Shown piece by piece: positions 28,918-38,124 of a stretch of 64,000 bases of DNA. A model generated the notes under the pieces. The model searched no databases. It worked only from the letters and a program-made list of their open reading frames with translations, and was not told where the DNA came from. The DNA is taken from the NCBI GenBank assembly GCA_029262195.1, contig JAJCZX010000006.1, positions 28,633 through 92,632 on the forward strand, written 5' to 3'. The position numbers and the translations under genes are program-made. The first letter of the stretch is position 1. Each line of letters starts with the position of its first letter. Origin of the DNA: Gemmatimonadota bacterium. Its GTDB lineage: Bacteria; Gemmatimonadota; Gemmatimonadetes; Gemmatimonadales; GWC2-71-9.

Positions 28918-30143
28918 TATTTGTTCCCGTCCTTCATCAACTCGTCCTTGCGTCGGGCAATAATTTCGGGAAAAACGCTGTACACCGCCGTTGCCTTAAC
29001 CAGATCTTCCGTCGCTACCCATTCTCCGGTGGTGTGGGCCAATTCTTCCAATCCGGGAGCGAAACCCACCGACGGGATTCCATGTCTCCCCATACTGGCC
29101 ACACCATTGGTTGAAAACGACCAGCGTGAAATTTTGGGAGCCTCGCCGAGTACCGATTCGACGGCTTCGGCCATCCCCTGGACCAGCGGGTGGTTTTCCG
29201 GTACCACCCAGGTGGGATAAAACTTCTCCTGTTCAGCGGGTTCGCCTCGCCAACTGGTCTCTTTGTATTGCAGCACTTCGACCCTCGCATCGCCGAGCGA
29301 CGGCAGCCCGTTGATTTCCTGCAGCACTGATTCCACCGTCTCTCCGGTGCTCATCCTGCGGTCAATGAACATCGTCGCGCTATCTGGTACAGCGTTAAGA
29401 CTGGGGGTGGTCGCCTCAATGTATGTCACGGCGACGGTGCCTTTACCAAGAAACTCATCGTCTTTCAAGGTCTTATTGAGCTGTTCTATTTCAGAAATAA
29501 TCGGTGCGGCCTTGTAAAGAGCGTTCACGCCCAGGTCACACTGTGCAGCGTGACAGGACTCTCCTTTGGTGGTAATCGTCAACTCGACTCGACCCCGTTG
29601 ACCGCGATAGACATCCATATCAGTGGGCTCTCCGATCACCACTACATCCGGAACGATCTTTTCTTTTTCAATCAGATGAAGCAGGCAATACCCGTCGCAT
29701 TCTTCTTCCATTACGGTCGCCGACAAATAAATCGTAACGTCATCGGGCACACCCCGTTCCATCAGCAGTTTCGTTCCGTAGGCCATGCAGGCGACTGAGG
29801 GCAGTTCATCAACGGCCCCCCTTCCCCACACCTTGCCATCTTCGTGTTTGCCCTCAAACGGATCGAAGTCCCACGCCTCAGGGTCGCCGACGCCTACACA
29901 ATCAATGTGGCCGTCCATGAGAATTTTGAGAGGTCCGTTACCGATACGCGCGATGACGTTACCCAGCTTGTCGAAAAAGACTTCATCGAAACCAAGTTTT
30001 TCGTATTCTTCTTTTATCCGCGCGCAACGCTCTCCCTCTTTCATGCTTTCACTTCTTATTGCGATCATCTCCCTCAAAAAAGAGATTACGTCTTTTTCAT
30101 ATTTTCTTGCGCCGTCAAGCGCGGCAGCTACAGTATCGTTCAT
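28917..30143 (-). CDS. ygeY: YgeY-type M20 metallopeptidase/deacylase
   Basis: 408 residues from ATG 30143. The M20 dinuclear site is visible: Asp/His in ILMDGHIDCVGVGDPEAW, the bridging Asp in WGRGAVDE, and the general-base pair in VMEEECDGY. Family members hydrolyse amide bonds of small molecules. In this cluster it probably cleaves a carbamoyl- or acyl-amino intermediate of purine breakdown. The longer frame upstream would overlap the PLP enzyme gene and lacks family similarity. It lies about 67 bp after that gene and is coupled to ygeW. Confidence 0.87.
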   Translation of the reverse strand: MNDTVAAALDGARKYEKDVISFLREMIAIRSESMKEGERCARIKEEYEKLGFDEVFFDKLGNVIARIGNGPLKILMDGHIDCVGVGDPEAWDFDPFEGKHEDGKVWGRGAVDELPSVACMAYGTKLLMERGVPDDVTIYLSATVMEEECDGYCLLHLIEKEKIVPDVVVIGEPTDMDVYRGQRGRVELTITTKGESCHAAQCDLGVNALYKAAPIISEIEQLNKTLKDDEFLGKGTVAVTYIEATTPSLNAVPDSATMFIDRRMSTGETVESVLQEINGLPSLGDARVEVLQYKETSWRGEPAEQEKFYPTWVVPENHPLVQGMAEAVESVLGEAPKISRWSFSTNGVASMGRHGIPSVGFAPGLEELAHTTGEWVATEDLVKATAVYSVFPEIIARRKDELMKDGNK

Positions 30144-30210
30144 TGCGTTCTCTGATTCTTTGTTGGGGAGCGGATGGCGGTGTGCGGGGAGCGGTAATCT
30201 CCCCGCACAA

Positions 30211-31659
30211 TCACGCAGCCGACGTGCCCACTCCGGTTTCATTGTTGAATTCTTTGATCTTCTTATCCAACTCTGGGATTTGTGCGGCGAGGTCACTCCA
30301 GAAAATGGGGCTCCACAATTCGTCCAGTTCCTCGACAGTTTTTCCCTGCTGCTCAACCCAGGTGAAGTACTTGAGATTGTGCATGGCTTTACGATCGGTA
30401 AAGGTCATCTCTTTCATATTGTCAGTGGTTGCACCGGCAAGGTATCGCGCGAAATGGGCAACCGCATCCAGCTGCGTGTATTCCCCTTTTTCAGACGATA
30501 GTTCCTCAAGTCGTGTCAGGTAGAGGTCAGAAGAATCGGTGAGGGATAAGAACAACACGTCATTCGAATCCATCTTGAAATATTTCGCCGTCTTGATCGC
30601 GGAAAGCATATTGCAGATCCCTGAAATCCCCATCAGGTCAAGCTGATCAATGGTCTCCTGAGGGACCCCCTGGCGTTGGAGCTCTTCTCGGCCCGGCCCT
30701 TCGTTGAACAGCCTCAAAAGCGACATCGCAGCTTCATCGTCAATAGCCGTAACCACATCCGTATTGCGAGCGTTGTGGATCCAGGGAACATGCTTGTCTC
30801 CTATGCCCTCAATCCGATGCCCCCCGAATCCGGCCCGCAACAAGGTTGGGCATTGCAACGCTTCTGCAGCCGTAATGCGAGCCCCCGGGAAGCGATCCTT
30901 TATATAGTCACCCGCAGCCAGGGTGCCGGCTGAACCCGTCGCGCCGACCCAGGCAGCCATCCGACTATTCGAGTCCGAGATAGAACGGAAGACCTCTTCA
31001 GCCGCCGGTCCCGTAACTCCATAGTGCCAGAGGTAATTCCCGAATTCGTCGAATTGGTTGAAAACGACAACTTCCGGGCGGTCTTTCTTTATCTGAAGGC
31101 ATGCATCGAAAATTTCTTTGACGTTACTTTCACAGCCCGGCGTGGCGATGATCTCAGCGCCGATCGACTCAAGCCACTCGAAGCGTTCGCGGCTCATTTC
31201 TTCGGGAAGTATTGCAATTGCGTCGCAGCCCAGGAGGGCGCTGTCGAACGCACCACCTCTGCAGTAATTCCCGGTAGACGGCCAGACCGCTTTCTGCGTC
31301 TGGGGATCGAACTCGCCCGATACCAACCTCGGTGCCAGGCATCCGAAGGCGGCTCCAACCTTGTGGGCACCCGTGGGAAAATGCTTACCAACCAGGCCCA
31401 CAATTCGGGCCGGCACGCCTGTCAGTTCAGACGGCAACTCGAGGTAATTGACGGGACCGAACCCCCCGGTCGTCGGGTCGTTGTGCCAGGTAATCCGGAA
31501 CAGGTTCACGGGGTCCCGATCTTGCATGCTAACTAAGCCCAAACGGGCCACTATGTTAGGTTCGATTAATCCCGGGTCCCGCATCTGTGCGAGTGTTGGG
31601 ATAAGAACTCCGCGCTCACGGCATCGTTCAATCGCGCTTTTTCTTGAAGCTTGTGTCAT
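30211..31659 (-). CDS. Fold-type-II PLP-dependent enzyme (TrpB/cysteine-synthase-like), in the ygeX position
   Basis: 482 residues. The PLP lysine is in FPTGAHKVGAAFG, with WPSTGNYCRGGAFDSALLG as a phosphate-binding segment. It is longer than the roughly 400-residue YgeX diaminopropionate ammonia-lyase and I see no close match to it, but it occupies the same place in the gene order, between ssnA and ygeY. A beta-elimination or deamination of a diaminopropionate-like intermediate is a reasonable guess. The start overlaps the ssnA stop as ATGA. Confidence 0.75.
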   Translation of the reverse strand: MTQASRKSAIERCRERGVLIPTLAQMRDPGLIEPNIVARLGLVSMQDRDPVNLFRITWHNDPTTGGFGPVNYLELPSELTGVPARIVGLVGKHFPTGAHKVGAAFGCLAPRLVSGEFDPQTQKAVWPSTGNYCRGGAFDSALLGCDAIAILPEEMSRERFEWLESIGAEIIATPGCESNVKEIFDACLQIKKDRPEVVVFNQFDEFGNYLWHYGVTGPAAEEVFRSISDSNSRMAAWVGATGSAGTLAAGDYIKDRFPGARITAAEALQCPTLLRAGFGGHRIEGIGDKHVPWIHNARNTDVVTAIDDEAAMSLLRLFNEGPGREELQRQGVPQETIDQLDLMGISGICNMLSAIKTAKYFKMDSNDVLFLSLTDSSDLYLTRLEELSSEKGEYTQLDAVAHFARYLAGATTDNMKEMTFTDRKAMHNLKYFTWVEQQGKTVEELDELWSPIFWSDLAAQIPELDKKIKEFNNETGVGTSAA

Positions 31660-33038
31660 TTACTCTTTCCTGGAGAACCGAGGAAGCCCGTGCCGGTGTC
31701 AAGTTCATGAAAGCGCCGCCAGAGGTCGGGAGACGCAGTGCGTGCACGTGCGCTCAGGGCTTCAACGTCCACAGTTGTCGGTTGATAATTTTCCAGAACG
31801 GTCTTTCCGCGAGCGATCGTGTGGCTCACCCTTGCTTCCGAAACGCCATAGGCAAGATAGGCGAACAGGTTTTGTTCATCCAATGGGGTTATCTCGGATC
31901 CGTCCAAAACGATCAGGTCCGCCGGGGCATCTTCAACAAGTTCGCCCAACAACGGTTCCTCAAAGAACCTCCGAGCGACCAGAACATTGTTACCCAGGAG
32001 ATTGGGAAGGTGTTCGAAACCAGAATTCGCATCCCCCGTCGAGGCGCGATGCATCAAATACGCGAACCGCAAAGCTTTCAGTACGGAGGAAGACATTCCA
32101 TCTGTGCCGAGGCATACTTGAACCCCGCGCGCTGCCACCTCCGGCACGTCCAAACGGCCCACGCCGTTGTTGGCGTTGGACTCCGGATTGTGAATGATTG
32201 AGGCCCCACTCTCGGCAATCCGTTCGTAAGCGCCGTCGGGAAGATGTATACCGTGCGCCAGCAAAGATTTTTCATCGAGGATGCCAAAGTCGTGTAATCT
32301 TTCAACCGGACCTTTTCCAAATGCCACAAGCGACGCAGAAACGTCCACGGGATCTTCGGCTACATGGATATGGCAACCTTCACCGCTATAGGTGGCAGCG
32401 ACGTTGGACATCGTTTGATCCGAAACCGTAAAACTCGCGTGTAATCCCACCAGACCCTTCAATCGCGGTTGTTGGCGGCAGGCCTCAATGAACCGTCTGT
32501 TTTCGGCGATACCCCGCGCAGCCTCCTCGACTCCATTGCGGTCCGTCACTTCGTAACACAACGCAGCAGAAAGCCCCACCTCCGCCACAGCACTACCGAT
32601 CAGGTCCAAAGATCCATCAATAAAAGAAGGTGAGGCGTGGTGGTCGAACACCGTGGTACATCCCCATCGAATGCAGTCGAGGAGGGAGAGGTGAGCAGAT
32701 ATCTCCACCGTTTCCTTATCAAGCGCGCGGTCAAGACGCCACCAGAGAGTATCCAACACATCCGAAAAGGAGTTCATCGGAGCACCAGGGTTGAGTCCCC
32801 GCGCGAGCGCCGAATAAAAATGGTGGTGAAGATTAACAAGCCCGGGCATGATGATTCCTCCGCGGGCATCGATTTCCTCCGCCCCACCGTGCATCCCCTT
32901 TAAGTCGGACTCCTCCCCAATGGCAACAATGCGTTCTCCGTCAAACACCACTGCTCCACGGGAAATAATCACCGGTCCGCCAGGCGACACGCCCGGCATC
33001 GACGTCACCACAGTGCCGTTGCGAACCATTCGCGTCAT
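31656..33038 (-). CDS. ssnA: SsnA-type aminohydrolase
   Basis: 460 residues of the amidohydrolase superfamily. Metal ligands lie in MPGLVNLHHHFYSAL, HIHVAEDP and CLGTDGMSSS, with ESNANNGVG before the last. The NSFSDVLDTLWWRLDRAL segment is characteristic of SsnA. It is a cytosolic deaminase/hydrolase whose physiological substrate is uncertain; the gene travels with ygfK and xdhD in purine and uric acid clusters. Its ATG overlaps the ygfK stop by 4 bases, and its own stop overlaps the next gene. Confidence 0.9.
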   Translation of the reverse strand: MTRMVRNGTVVTSMPGVSPGGPVIISRGAVVFDGERIVAIGEESDLKGMHGGAEEIDARGGIIMPGLVNLHHHFYSALARGLNPGAPMNSFSDVLDTLWWRLDRALDKETVEISAHLSLLDCIRWGCTTVFDHHASPSFIDGSLDLIGSAVAEVGLSAALCYEVTDRNGVEEAARGIAENRRFIEACRQQPRLKGLVGLHASFTVSDQTMSNVAATYSGEGCHIHVAEDPVDVSASLVAFGKGPVERLHDFGILDEKSLLAHGIHLPDGAYERIAESGASIIHNPESNANNGVGRLDVPEVAARGVQVCLGTDGMSSSVLKALRFAYLMHRASTGDANSGFEHLPNLLGNNVLVARRFFEEPLLGELVEDAPADLIVLDGSEITPLDEQNLFAYLAYGVSEARVSHTIARGKTVLENYQPTTVDVEALSARARTASPDLWRRFHELDTGTGFLGSPGKSK

Positions 33039-34969
33039 TGACCAACCCCTTCCGGTTTCACCGGATTCGGCCTGGACGATTCGTAAATCGTTTCTCTCAC
33101 CCTGCGAAGCCGCTCGCCGACAGTACCTTCAACATCGCCATCTTCCCGGATCAATATTCCTTCGACTCTTCCGAACATTTTATTCCCGTCGTACCAGAAT
33201 CCATCGAAGGTAGATTCCTCGAACCCGCTCCGCGTTGCGAACACACGTTCTTTTACTTTGAATGGCGCTCCATTTTCGGGGCAGAATATTTCACAGTTCG
33301 AGCATTCGTTGCAGAAGTCATCGACAAACGCCAATTGATGTTCTTCGGCAACACCATCACCAGGAGCGACATCATACGAAAAGAAGGCGTCGTTGGGGCA
33401 AACGGCAATGCAGATATCGCAATTGAGGCAGTCGTACAACGCCAATTCGCTATCCACCATACGAGGCGCTTTGGAATTGGCGGCCGCCTGGTACCGCGGG
33501 TTCTCTTCCAAAGTCGGCACGAACTGTCGGCCATTAAATCGTCCAGCCACCCTGCCAAATTGGGTCTTGAATTTTTCGGCGGACAATCCGGCGTCTCCGG
33601 CAATTCCCCCCGCGACAACGGGAAGATTGTTCGAAGACGTCGCCGCTATACGATCCAATTGTTCTCGGGACGCATTTCTTCCGGCCATGTCCAAAAAGGC
33701 CTCCGCAAACGCCTCAGACGCCTGTCCCGTTGCCGCCAGAACGTAGGCCTCGCGACTGGTCACTCCGAGTTTATCCATCTCCCTGGCAAGTGCCTTCAGG
33801 TAGGCAGGCAGGCGTCCGTAACCGCCCTTCCGGAGAAGGTCTGTGCAGGTAGTAATGGGCACCATCCCACAGGCTACTGCATCCGGAAAATTTCGGGCAT
33901 CAATACCGGCGGAGAACGAAACCGGAAAATCGAACCCAACGTCCTCGCGGACCATTTGCATGAGGTTCATGGATATCACATGCAGTGGAGGACCGGAGAC
34001 GTACATGTAGGGATCGCTCTGTGTCGGGAAAACCGATTCATCATTGGCAACGACAAGAGTGTTCGTGAATTTCGCCCCGACGATCGAGCCCCGATCCTCG
34101 GCCACCGTTCTTAGGTTCGTTAAAATCCCCAGTGCGTCCTCATATTTGAGGTCAGCTTCGAAGGCTTCTCTCTTGAGCTGGTATCGAGTGTAACCGAGCC
34201 GATCAACCAACAGCTCACGCACTCTGTCGAAGCCGAGGAGGGTCGGGTTTAATTTGACAATCGCGTTGAACCCTAACTCTTCGATCAAATACCGTGTTAT
34301 GGCTTCTATCTCGTCCGCGGGACATCCGTGGAAGGTGGATAACGTCACGCAGTCAGAAATCGTATCCGACAGCTCTGTATCCCTGTAAACAGCCAGTTCC
34401 CCATCCAATTCGCCTCGCAGTTCATCAAAAAGATGTGCTCCGCTCCGCAAATCGTTCAAAAAACCGGTTACTGAACCGGATTTGATACCGGCAAGGTCAT
34501 AACCAACGCTGGTGTCAAAGACAGTTTCCAATCCCTCGTTCGAAGGGAATCGGCCAAAACACTGTGTTTGCTTCAGGATTTCGATGAGAAACGCTGCTTT
34601 GGCGTACTCCCGCACCGATTGATCGATCTTCAACTCCTGAGACCACTCGACGTTTAAGCCAACGTTTGGCGCATGGATGCAAGGTCTGGGAATCTCAAGT
34701 TCATCGTTTACCTGGACGGTCTTGAGTTCGATTATTCTGGCTCCCCCCAACCAGGACAAGACGATGTTCTGTGCCAGCTGAGTATGCGGACCTGCGGCCG
34801 GACCGACCGGAGTGGAAGCCTTACGACCGAAATGCATCGCTGAAAAATCGTAGGCAGAGTCGGGAACCCACCACTTTCTAACAGGCAGGTCGAAGATGGC
34901 ATCACTGGCCTCTACTTCGTGTTTCATCCGCAAGAGGAGGTCGCGAAAAGGAACCGGCCTCAGGCTCAT
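33035..34969 (-). CDS. Short YgfK-like Fe-S oxidoreductase lacking a flavoprotein module
   Basis: 644 residues. The N-terminal ~450 residues are a dihydroorotate-dehydrogenase-like domain with an HFGRKASTPVGPAAGPHTQL opening. The C-terminus has ferredoxin motifs CLNCDICIAVCPNDAF and CNECSNCEIFCPENGAPF. Escherichia coli YgfK is about 1030 residues, with a GltD-like FAD/NAD(P) domain; no GxGxxG flavin or nucleotide motif is visible here. The protein probably needs a separate electron partner, and PreT is a candidate in the adjacent operon. It is coupled to xdhD (ATGA) and ssnA (ATGA). Likely role: a reductive step of purine or uric acid breakdown. Confidence 0.82.
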   Translation of the reverse strand: MSLRPVPFRDLLLRMKHEVEASDAIFDLPVRKWWVPDSAYDFSAMHFGRKASTPVGPAAGPHTQLAQNIVLSWLGGARIIELKTVQVNDELEIPRPCIHAPNVGLNVEWSQELKIDQSVREYAKAAFLIEILKQTQCFGRFPSNEGLETVFDTSVGYDLAGIKSGSVTGFLNDLRSGAHLFDELRGELDGELAVYRDTELSDTISDCVTLSTFHGCPADEIEAITRYLIEELGFNAIVKLNPTLLGFDRVRELLVDRLGYTRYQLKREAFEADLKYEDALGILTNLRTVAEDRGSIVGAKFTNTLVVANDESVFPTQSDPYMYVSGPPLHVISMNLMQMVREDVGFDFPVSFSAGIDARNFPDAVACGMVPITTCTDLLRKGGYGRLPAYLKALAREMDKLGVTSREAYVLAATGQASEAFAEAFLDMAGRNASREQLDRIAATSSNNLPVVAGGIAGDAGLSAEKFKTQFGRVAGRFNGRQFVPTLEENPRYQAAANSKAPRMVDSELALYDCLNCDICIAVCPNDAFFSYDVAPGDGVAEEHQLAFVDDFCNECSNCEIFCPENGAPFKVKERVFATRSGFEESTFDGFWYDGNKMFGRVEGILIREDGDVEGTVGERLRRVRETIYESSRPNPVKPEGVGQ

Positions 34970-37617
34970 TTTGGTGCCCTCGATTTGGGAACCAGCCCTC
35001 GCGCAGCTGGGGCGTCAACCATCGGCAGAGTAAATCGATCGATACCATCAAAAGACCGCAGGGCACCGGCCACCGCACCTGCGGTGGGTACCAACCCGAT
35101 CTCCCCCACCCCTTTTGATCCGTATCCGCCCAACTCGTCGGGGACCTCGATAAGAATGACATCTACCTCTGGAGTGTCTTTTGCACGCATCACGCCAAGG
35201 TCCTTCATGTCGGTTGAATCAGGCATTCCGTCGGTACACGGGAGATCTTCAGACAGCGCATAACCGAGACCCATATGGACGGCCCCTTCTATCTGACCGG
35301 CACACATCAGCGGATTGATCGCTCGACCCACGTCGTGTGCCGCGACAACCTTTTCGAGACGACCATTGTCATCGAGAATCACAACCTGCGTCGCGTATCC
35401 GAAAGTCATATGCGTGCGTGGTTGATCTGTTTTCTCTCCCGGCTTAGTGGTGACATCGCAGACAAACTCACCCATATAAGATCGCCCGTCCAATTCTTCG
35501 AGATCTTTCGTTTCCAGATCATTGCGAAGTTTGAGCGCGGCGATCTGGCCGGCTGCCGTACACAGTGACGTGGCGCGAGAAGCAGTTGTCATACCACAAA
35601 GGACTTCGGGTGAGCTGTCTGTCGACACTCCCATGCAGTCCAGGGGGAGTCCTGTTTCTTCAGCAACTACCTGTCGAAGAATCGTGTGCAGCCCCTGTCC
35701 CATCTCCGTGTAGCCTGTCACAATTTCCAGCCCTTCACCTGCAACTCTTATCAGCACGCGGCCGGTGTCGTCCATCCCGTTTCCGATTCCAGTGTTCTTT
35801 ATCCCACAGCCGATGCCAACGTGCTTACCGGTCTTGTACACATCTCTCACTGCTTCCAACGTTTGCCTGATGCCGCAACTTTGGGTCATCAACTGGCCTG
35901 TGGCGAATTGATCCCCCGGCTCAAGAACATTTCGCTCGCGGATGTCGTAGCCGTCTATTCCCACTTTTCGAGCAATGGTGTCCATTATTCCCTCAATCGC
36001 GAAGGAAGCCTGGTTTGCCCCGAACCCCCTCATAGCACCGCACGGAGGATTGTTCGTGTAAACGGTTTTCGCGTCGACCCTTACGTTCGGTACGCGATAT
36101 GGGCCGCAACAATGGCCGGCCGCACGTTCAAGAACTTTCATCCCAACCGATGCGTAAGCCCCGGTATCTCCAATTATCTCGGCGCTGACTGCGGTGAGGC
36201 GGCCTTCTTCGTCGGCTCCAACGCGGTAATGAAGTTCGATGGGGTGGCGCTTGGGATGCATCCGAATCGACTGCGCGCGAGTCAGCACCGTTTTAACGGG
36301 CCGCTGGAGAAGAAATGCTGCCAGTGCGGTCTGGCCCTGCACTGAGAGGTCTTCTTTACCTCCGAAGGCGCCCCCGTTGGTAACCAGTTCCACTTTGACC
36401 GCATCAAGTCCGAGGGCAAGTATTTCAGCGATTTGCCTTTGATCGTCGTGAACACCCTGCCCCTGCGAAAACACGTGCACACCCTCGCCTGCAGGCGTTA
36501 CCAAACACGCTTCAGGTTCCATAAAGGCGTGTTCGATTCTTTGGGTCGAGTAGGTTGCTTCCACCACATGCGCAGCATTGGCGAGTGCTCCCTCAACGTC
36601 ACCCCTGGAATAGGCGCATGTGTCAAGCAGATTGCCGCCTTCATGAACAGCGGGAGATTCAGAAGAGAGTGCTGCCCTGGGATCAACCACGGGAGCCTGC
36701 ACCTCGTAGGTCACATTGACCAACTCGGCAGCGGCCCGTGCAGTGAACTGGGTGTCCGCGACCACCATGGCAACAACATCGCCAACGCAGCGTACCGTTT
36801 CGCCGCTGGCTACGAATACGGGCCAGTCTCGCTTTATGAGACCTACAAAACGCTCGCCCGGGACGTCGGTGGCCGTGATTACCCTGAGAACACCCTCAGA
36901 TGCCTCAGCATCCTTCGTCTCAATTTTCAGGATTCGGGCTCTGGCATGTTCGCTCAGTACCACCGCCCCGTGAAGCATATCGGGCAGGACCATATCCCCG
37001 ACATAATCTTTCTCGCCGAGGGCGTGGGCTACTCCCCTGTATTTGGGGGCCACGTCACCAACTCCACCAGGTCTGGCAGTCGATGTCCTCGCCAGACCAT
37101 ACGACTCCCCAAAGAAATCGGTTCTCCTCGGTAGTTCATCTCCCTGAGCCTCACCTGCATTCAATTCACAGGCTGTTTGAATAGCATCGATTATTCGCGA
37201 GTAACCGGTGCAGCGACACAGGTTACCAGTGATGGTTCTGGTAGCTTTGACCCGATCGACGGGTTCGCCCTTTTCCAAAAGCACCGATGCCCTGGCCACA
37301 ATTCCGGGGATGCAGTAGCCGCATTGCACTGCTCCGTCCCGTTCAAAGGCTTTGGCGAGTGCCGTGCGATGCTCTTGAGGGATTCCCTCCAGCGTCACCA
37401 CGTGCGTCCCTGCCATCTGCTCCGGAGTCCGCTTACATGCCAGCACCGCTTTCCCATCTACCAGAATAGAGCAGCAACCGCAAACGCCCTGTGGAGCGCA
37501 GCCGTCTTTCGGCGAGGTGACCCCCAGGTCTTCCCGCAACACCTCCAGAAAGTGCATTCCTTCTCGATAATCGACCGAAGTCGGTTTTCCGTTAAGCGTG
37601 AAGCTAAGCGTGGCCAT
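34966..37617 (-). CDS. xdhD: XdhD-type molybdenum hydroxylase (Fe-S plus molybdopterin domains fused)
   Basis: 883 residues. The N-terminal ~165 residues form a two-cluster 2Fe-2S domain (CAPQGVCGCCSILVDG, CGYCIPG, CRCTGYS). The rest is the molybdopterin domain with GGAFGGKED, RGFGANQ and the catalytic Glu in GVGEIGL. The FAD domain is absent, as in Escherichia coli XdhD and in the selenium-dependent xanthine dehydrogenase group. No in-frame TGA is needed. It probably acts on xanthine, uric acid or a related base. ATG 37617 is preferred over TTG 37620. Coupled to the ygfK-like gene. Confidence 0.9.
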   Translation of the reverse strand: MATLSFTLNGKPTSVDYREGMHFLEVLREDLGVTSPKDGCAPQGVCGCCSILVDGKAVLACKRTPEQMAGTHVVTLEGIPQEHRTALAKAFERDGAVQCGYCIPGIVARASVLLEKGEPVDRVKATRTITGNLCRCTGYSRIIDAIQTACELNAGEAQGDELPRRTDFFGESYGLARTSTARPGGVGDVAPKYRGVAHALGEKDYVGDMVLPDMLHGAVVLSEHARARILKIETKDAEASEGVLRVITATDVPGERFVGLIKRDWPVFVASGETVRCVGDVVAMVVADTQFTARAAAELVNVTYEVQAPVVDPRAALSSESPAVHEGGNLLDTCAYSRGDVEGALANAAHVVEATYSTQRIEHAFMEPEACLVTPAGEGVHVFSQGQGVHDDQRQIAEILALGLDAVKVELVTNGGAFGGKEDLSVQGQTALAAFLLQRPVKTVLTRAQSIRMHPKRHPIELHYRVGADEEGRLTAVSAEIIGDTGAYASVGMKVLERAAGHCCGPYRVPNVRVDAKTVYTNNPPCGAMRGFGANQASFAIEGIMDTIARKVGIDGYDIRERNVLEPGDQFATGQLMTQSCGIRQTLEAVRDVYKTGKHVGIGCGIKNTGIGNGMDDTGRVLIRVAGEGLEIVTGYTEMGQGLHTILRQVVAEETGLPLDCMGVSTDSSPEVLCGMTTASRATSLCTAAGQIAALKLRNDLETKDLEELDGRSYMGEFVCDVTTKPGEKTDQPRTHMTFGYATQVVILDDNGRLEKVVAAHDVGRAINPLMCAGQIEGAVHMGLGYALSEDLPCTDGMPDSTDMKDLGVMRAKDTPEVDVILIEVPDELGGYGSKGVGEIGLVPTAGAVAGALRSFDGIDRFTLPMVDAPAARGLVPKSRAPK

Positions 37618-37653
37618 CAAAAGCTCTCAGCTTGATCATTCGCGATTCTGCAT

Positions 37654-38124
37654 TCAATAGGGTGTTTTGTCACTCTTGTCGTCCCACTCCTGAAAGGCGC
37701 GGATCGCCTCGTCGGGCAAAAGTTGCTCTGTTTCTAACGAACGCTCCGCCTGCGATAATTTGAACTGACTGTAGATAAAGGCGTCGTCAAATCCGATCCT
37801 GGCAGCGTCGGCATGCGTGTTCGCAAAATAAATCTTGTCGAGACGGGCCCAGTAGATAGCGCTCAGGCACATCGGACACGGCTCGCAGCTAGTATAGACC
37901 TCACACCCGGACAGAACAAATGTCCCCAGCTCTGCGCAGGCTGCGCGAATCGCAACGATCTCCGCGTGTGCGGTGGGGTCATTAGCTGAAGTCACCATGT
38001 TGTGACCCTCCGCGATGATTGCACCGTCCTTTACGATCACCGCGCCGAAAGGACCGCCCTTCCCTGCATGCATCATCTCTTCTGACAGTTGAATGGCGCG
38101 CCGCATAAAATCATCTTTTTGCAT
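37654..38124 (-). CDS. guaD: Guanine deaminase, cytidine-deaminase fold
   Basis: 156 residues from ATG 38124, the same length as Bacillus-type GuaD. A GGAGGT site lies 8 bases before the start. Zinc ligands are in TAHAEIVAIR and SCEPCPMCLSAIYWAR, followed by a GuaD-like IYFANTHADAARIGFDD. It converts guanine to xanthine and ammonia, feeding the Xdh enzymes. A tRNA adenosine deaminase is less likely given the long C-terminal tail and the context. It overlaps the xdhC end by 14 bp. Confidence 0.88.
   Translation of the reverse strand: MQKDDFMRRAIQLSEEMMHAGKGGPFGAVIVKDGAIIAEGHNMVTSANDPTAHAEIVAIRAACAELGTFVLSGCEVYTSCEPCPMCLSAIYWARLDKIYFANTHADAARIGFDDAFIYSQFKLSQAERSLETEQLLPDEAIRAFQEWDDKSDKTPY

Noticed and set aside
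37654..38124. tRNA adenosine deaminase TadA
   Set aside because: Length of 156, the GuaD-like C-terminal tail and the position between xdhC and xdhD all favour guanine deaminase.
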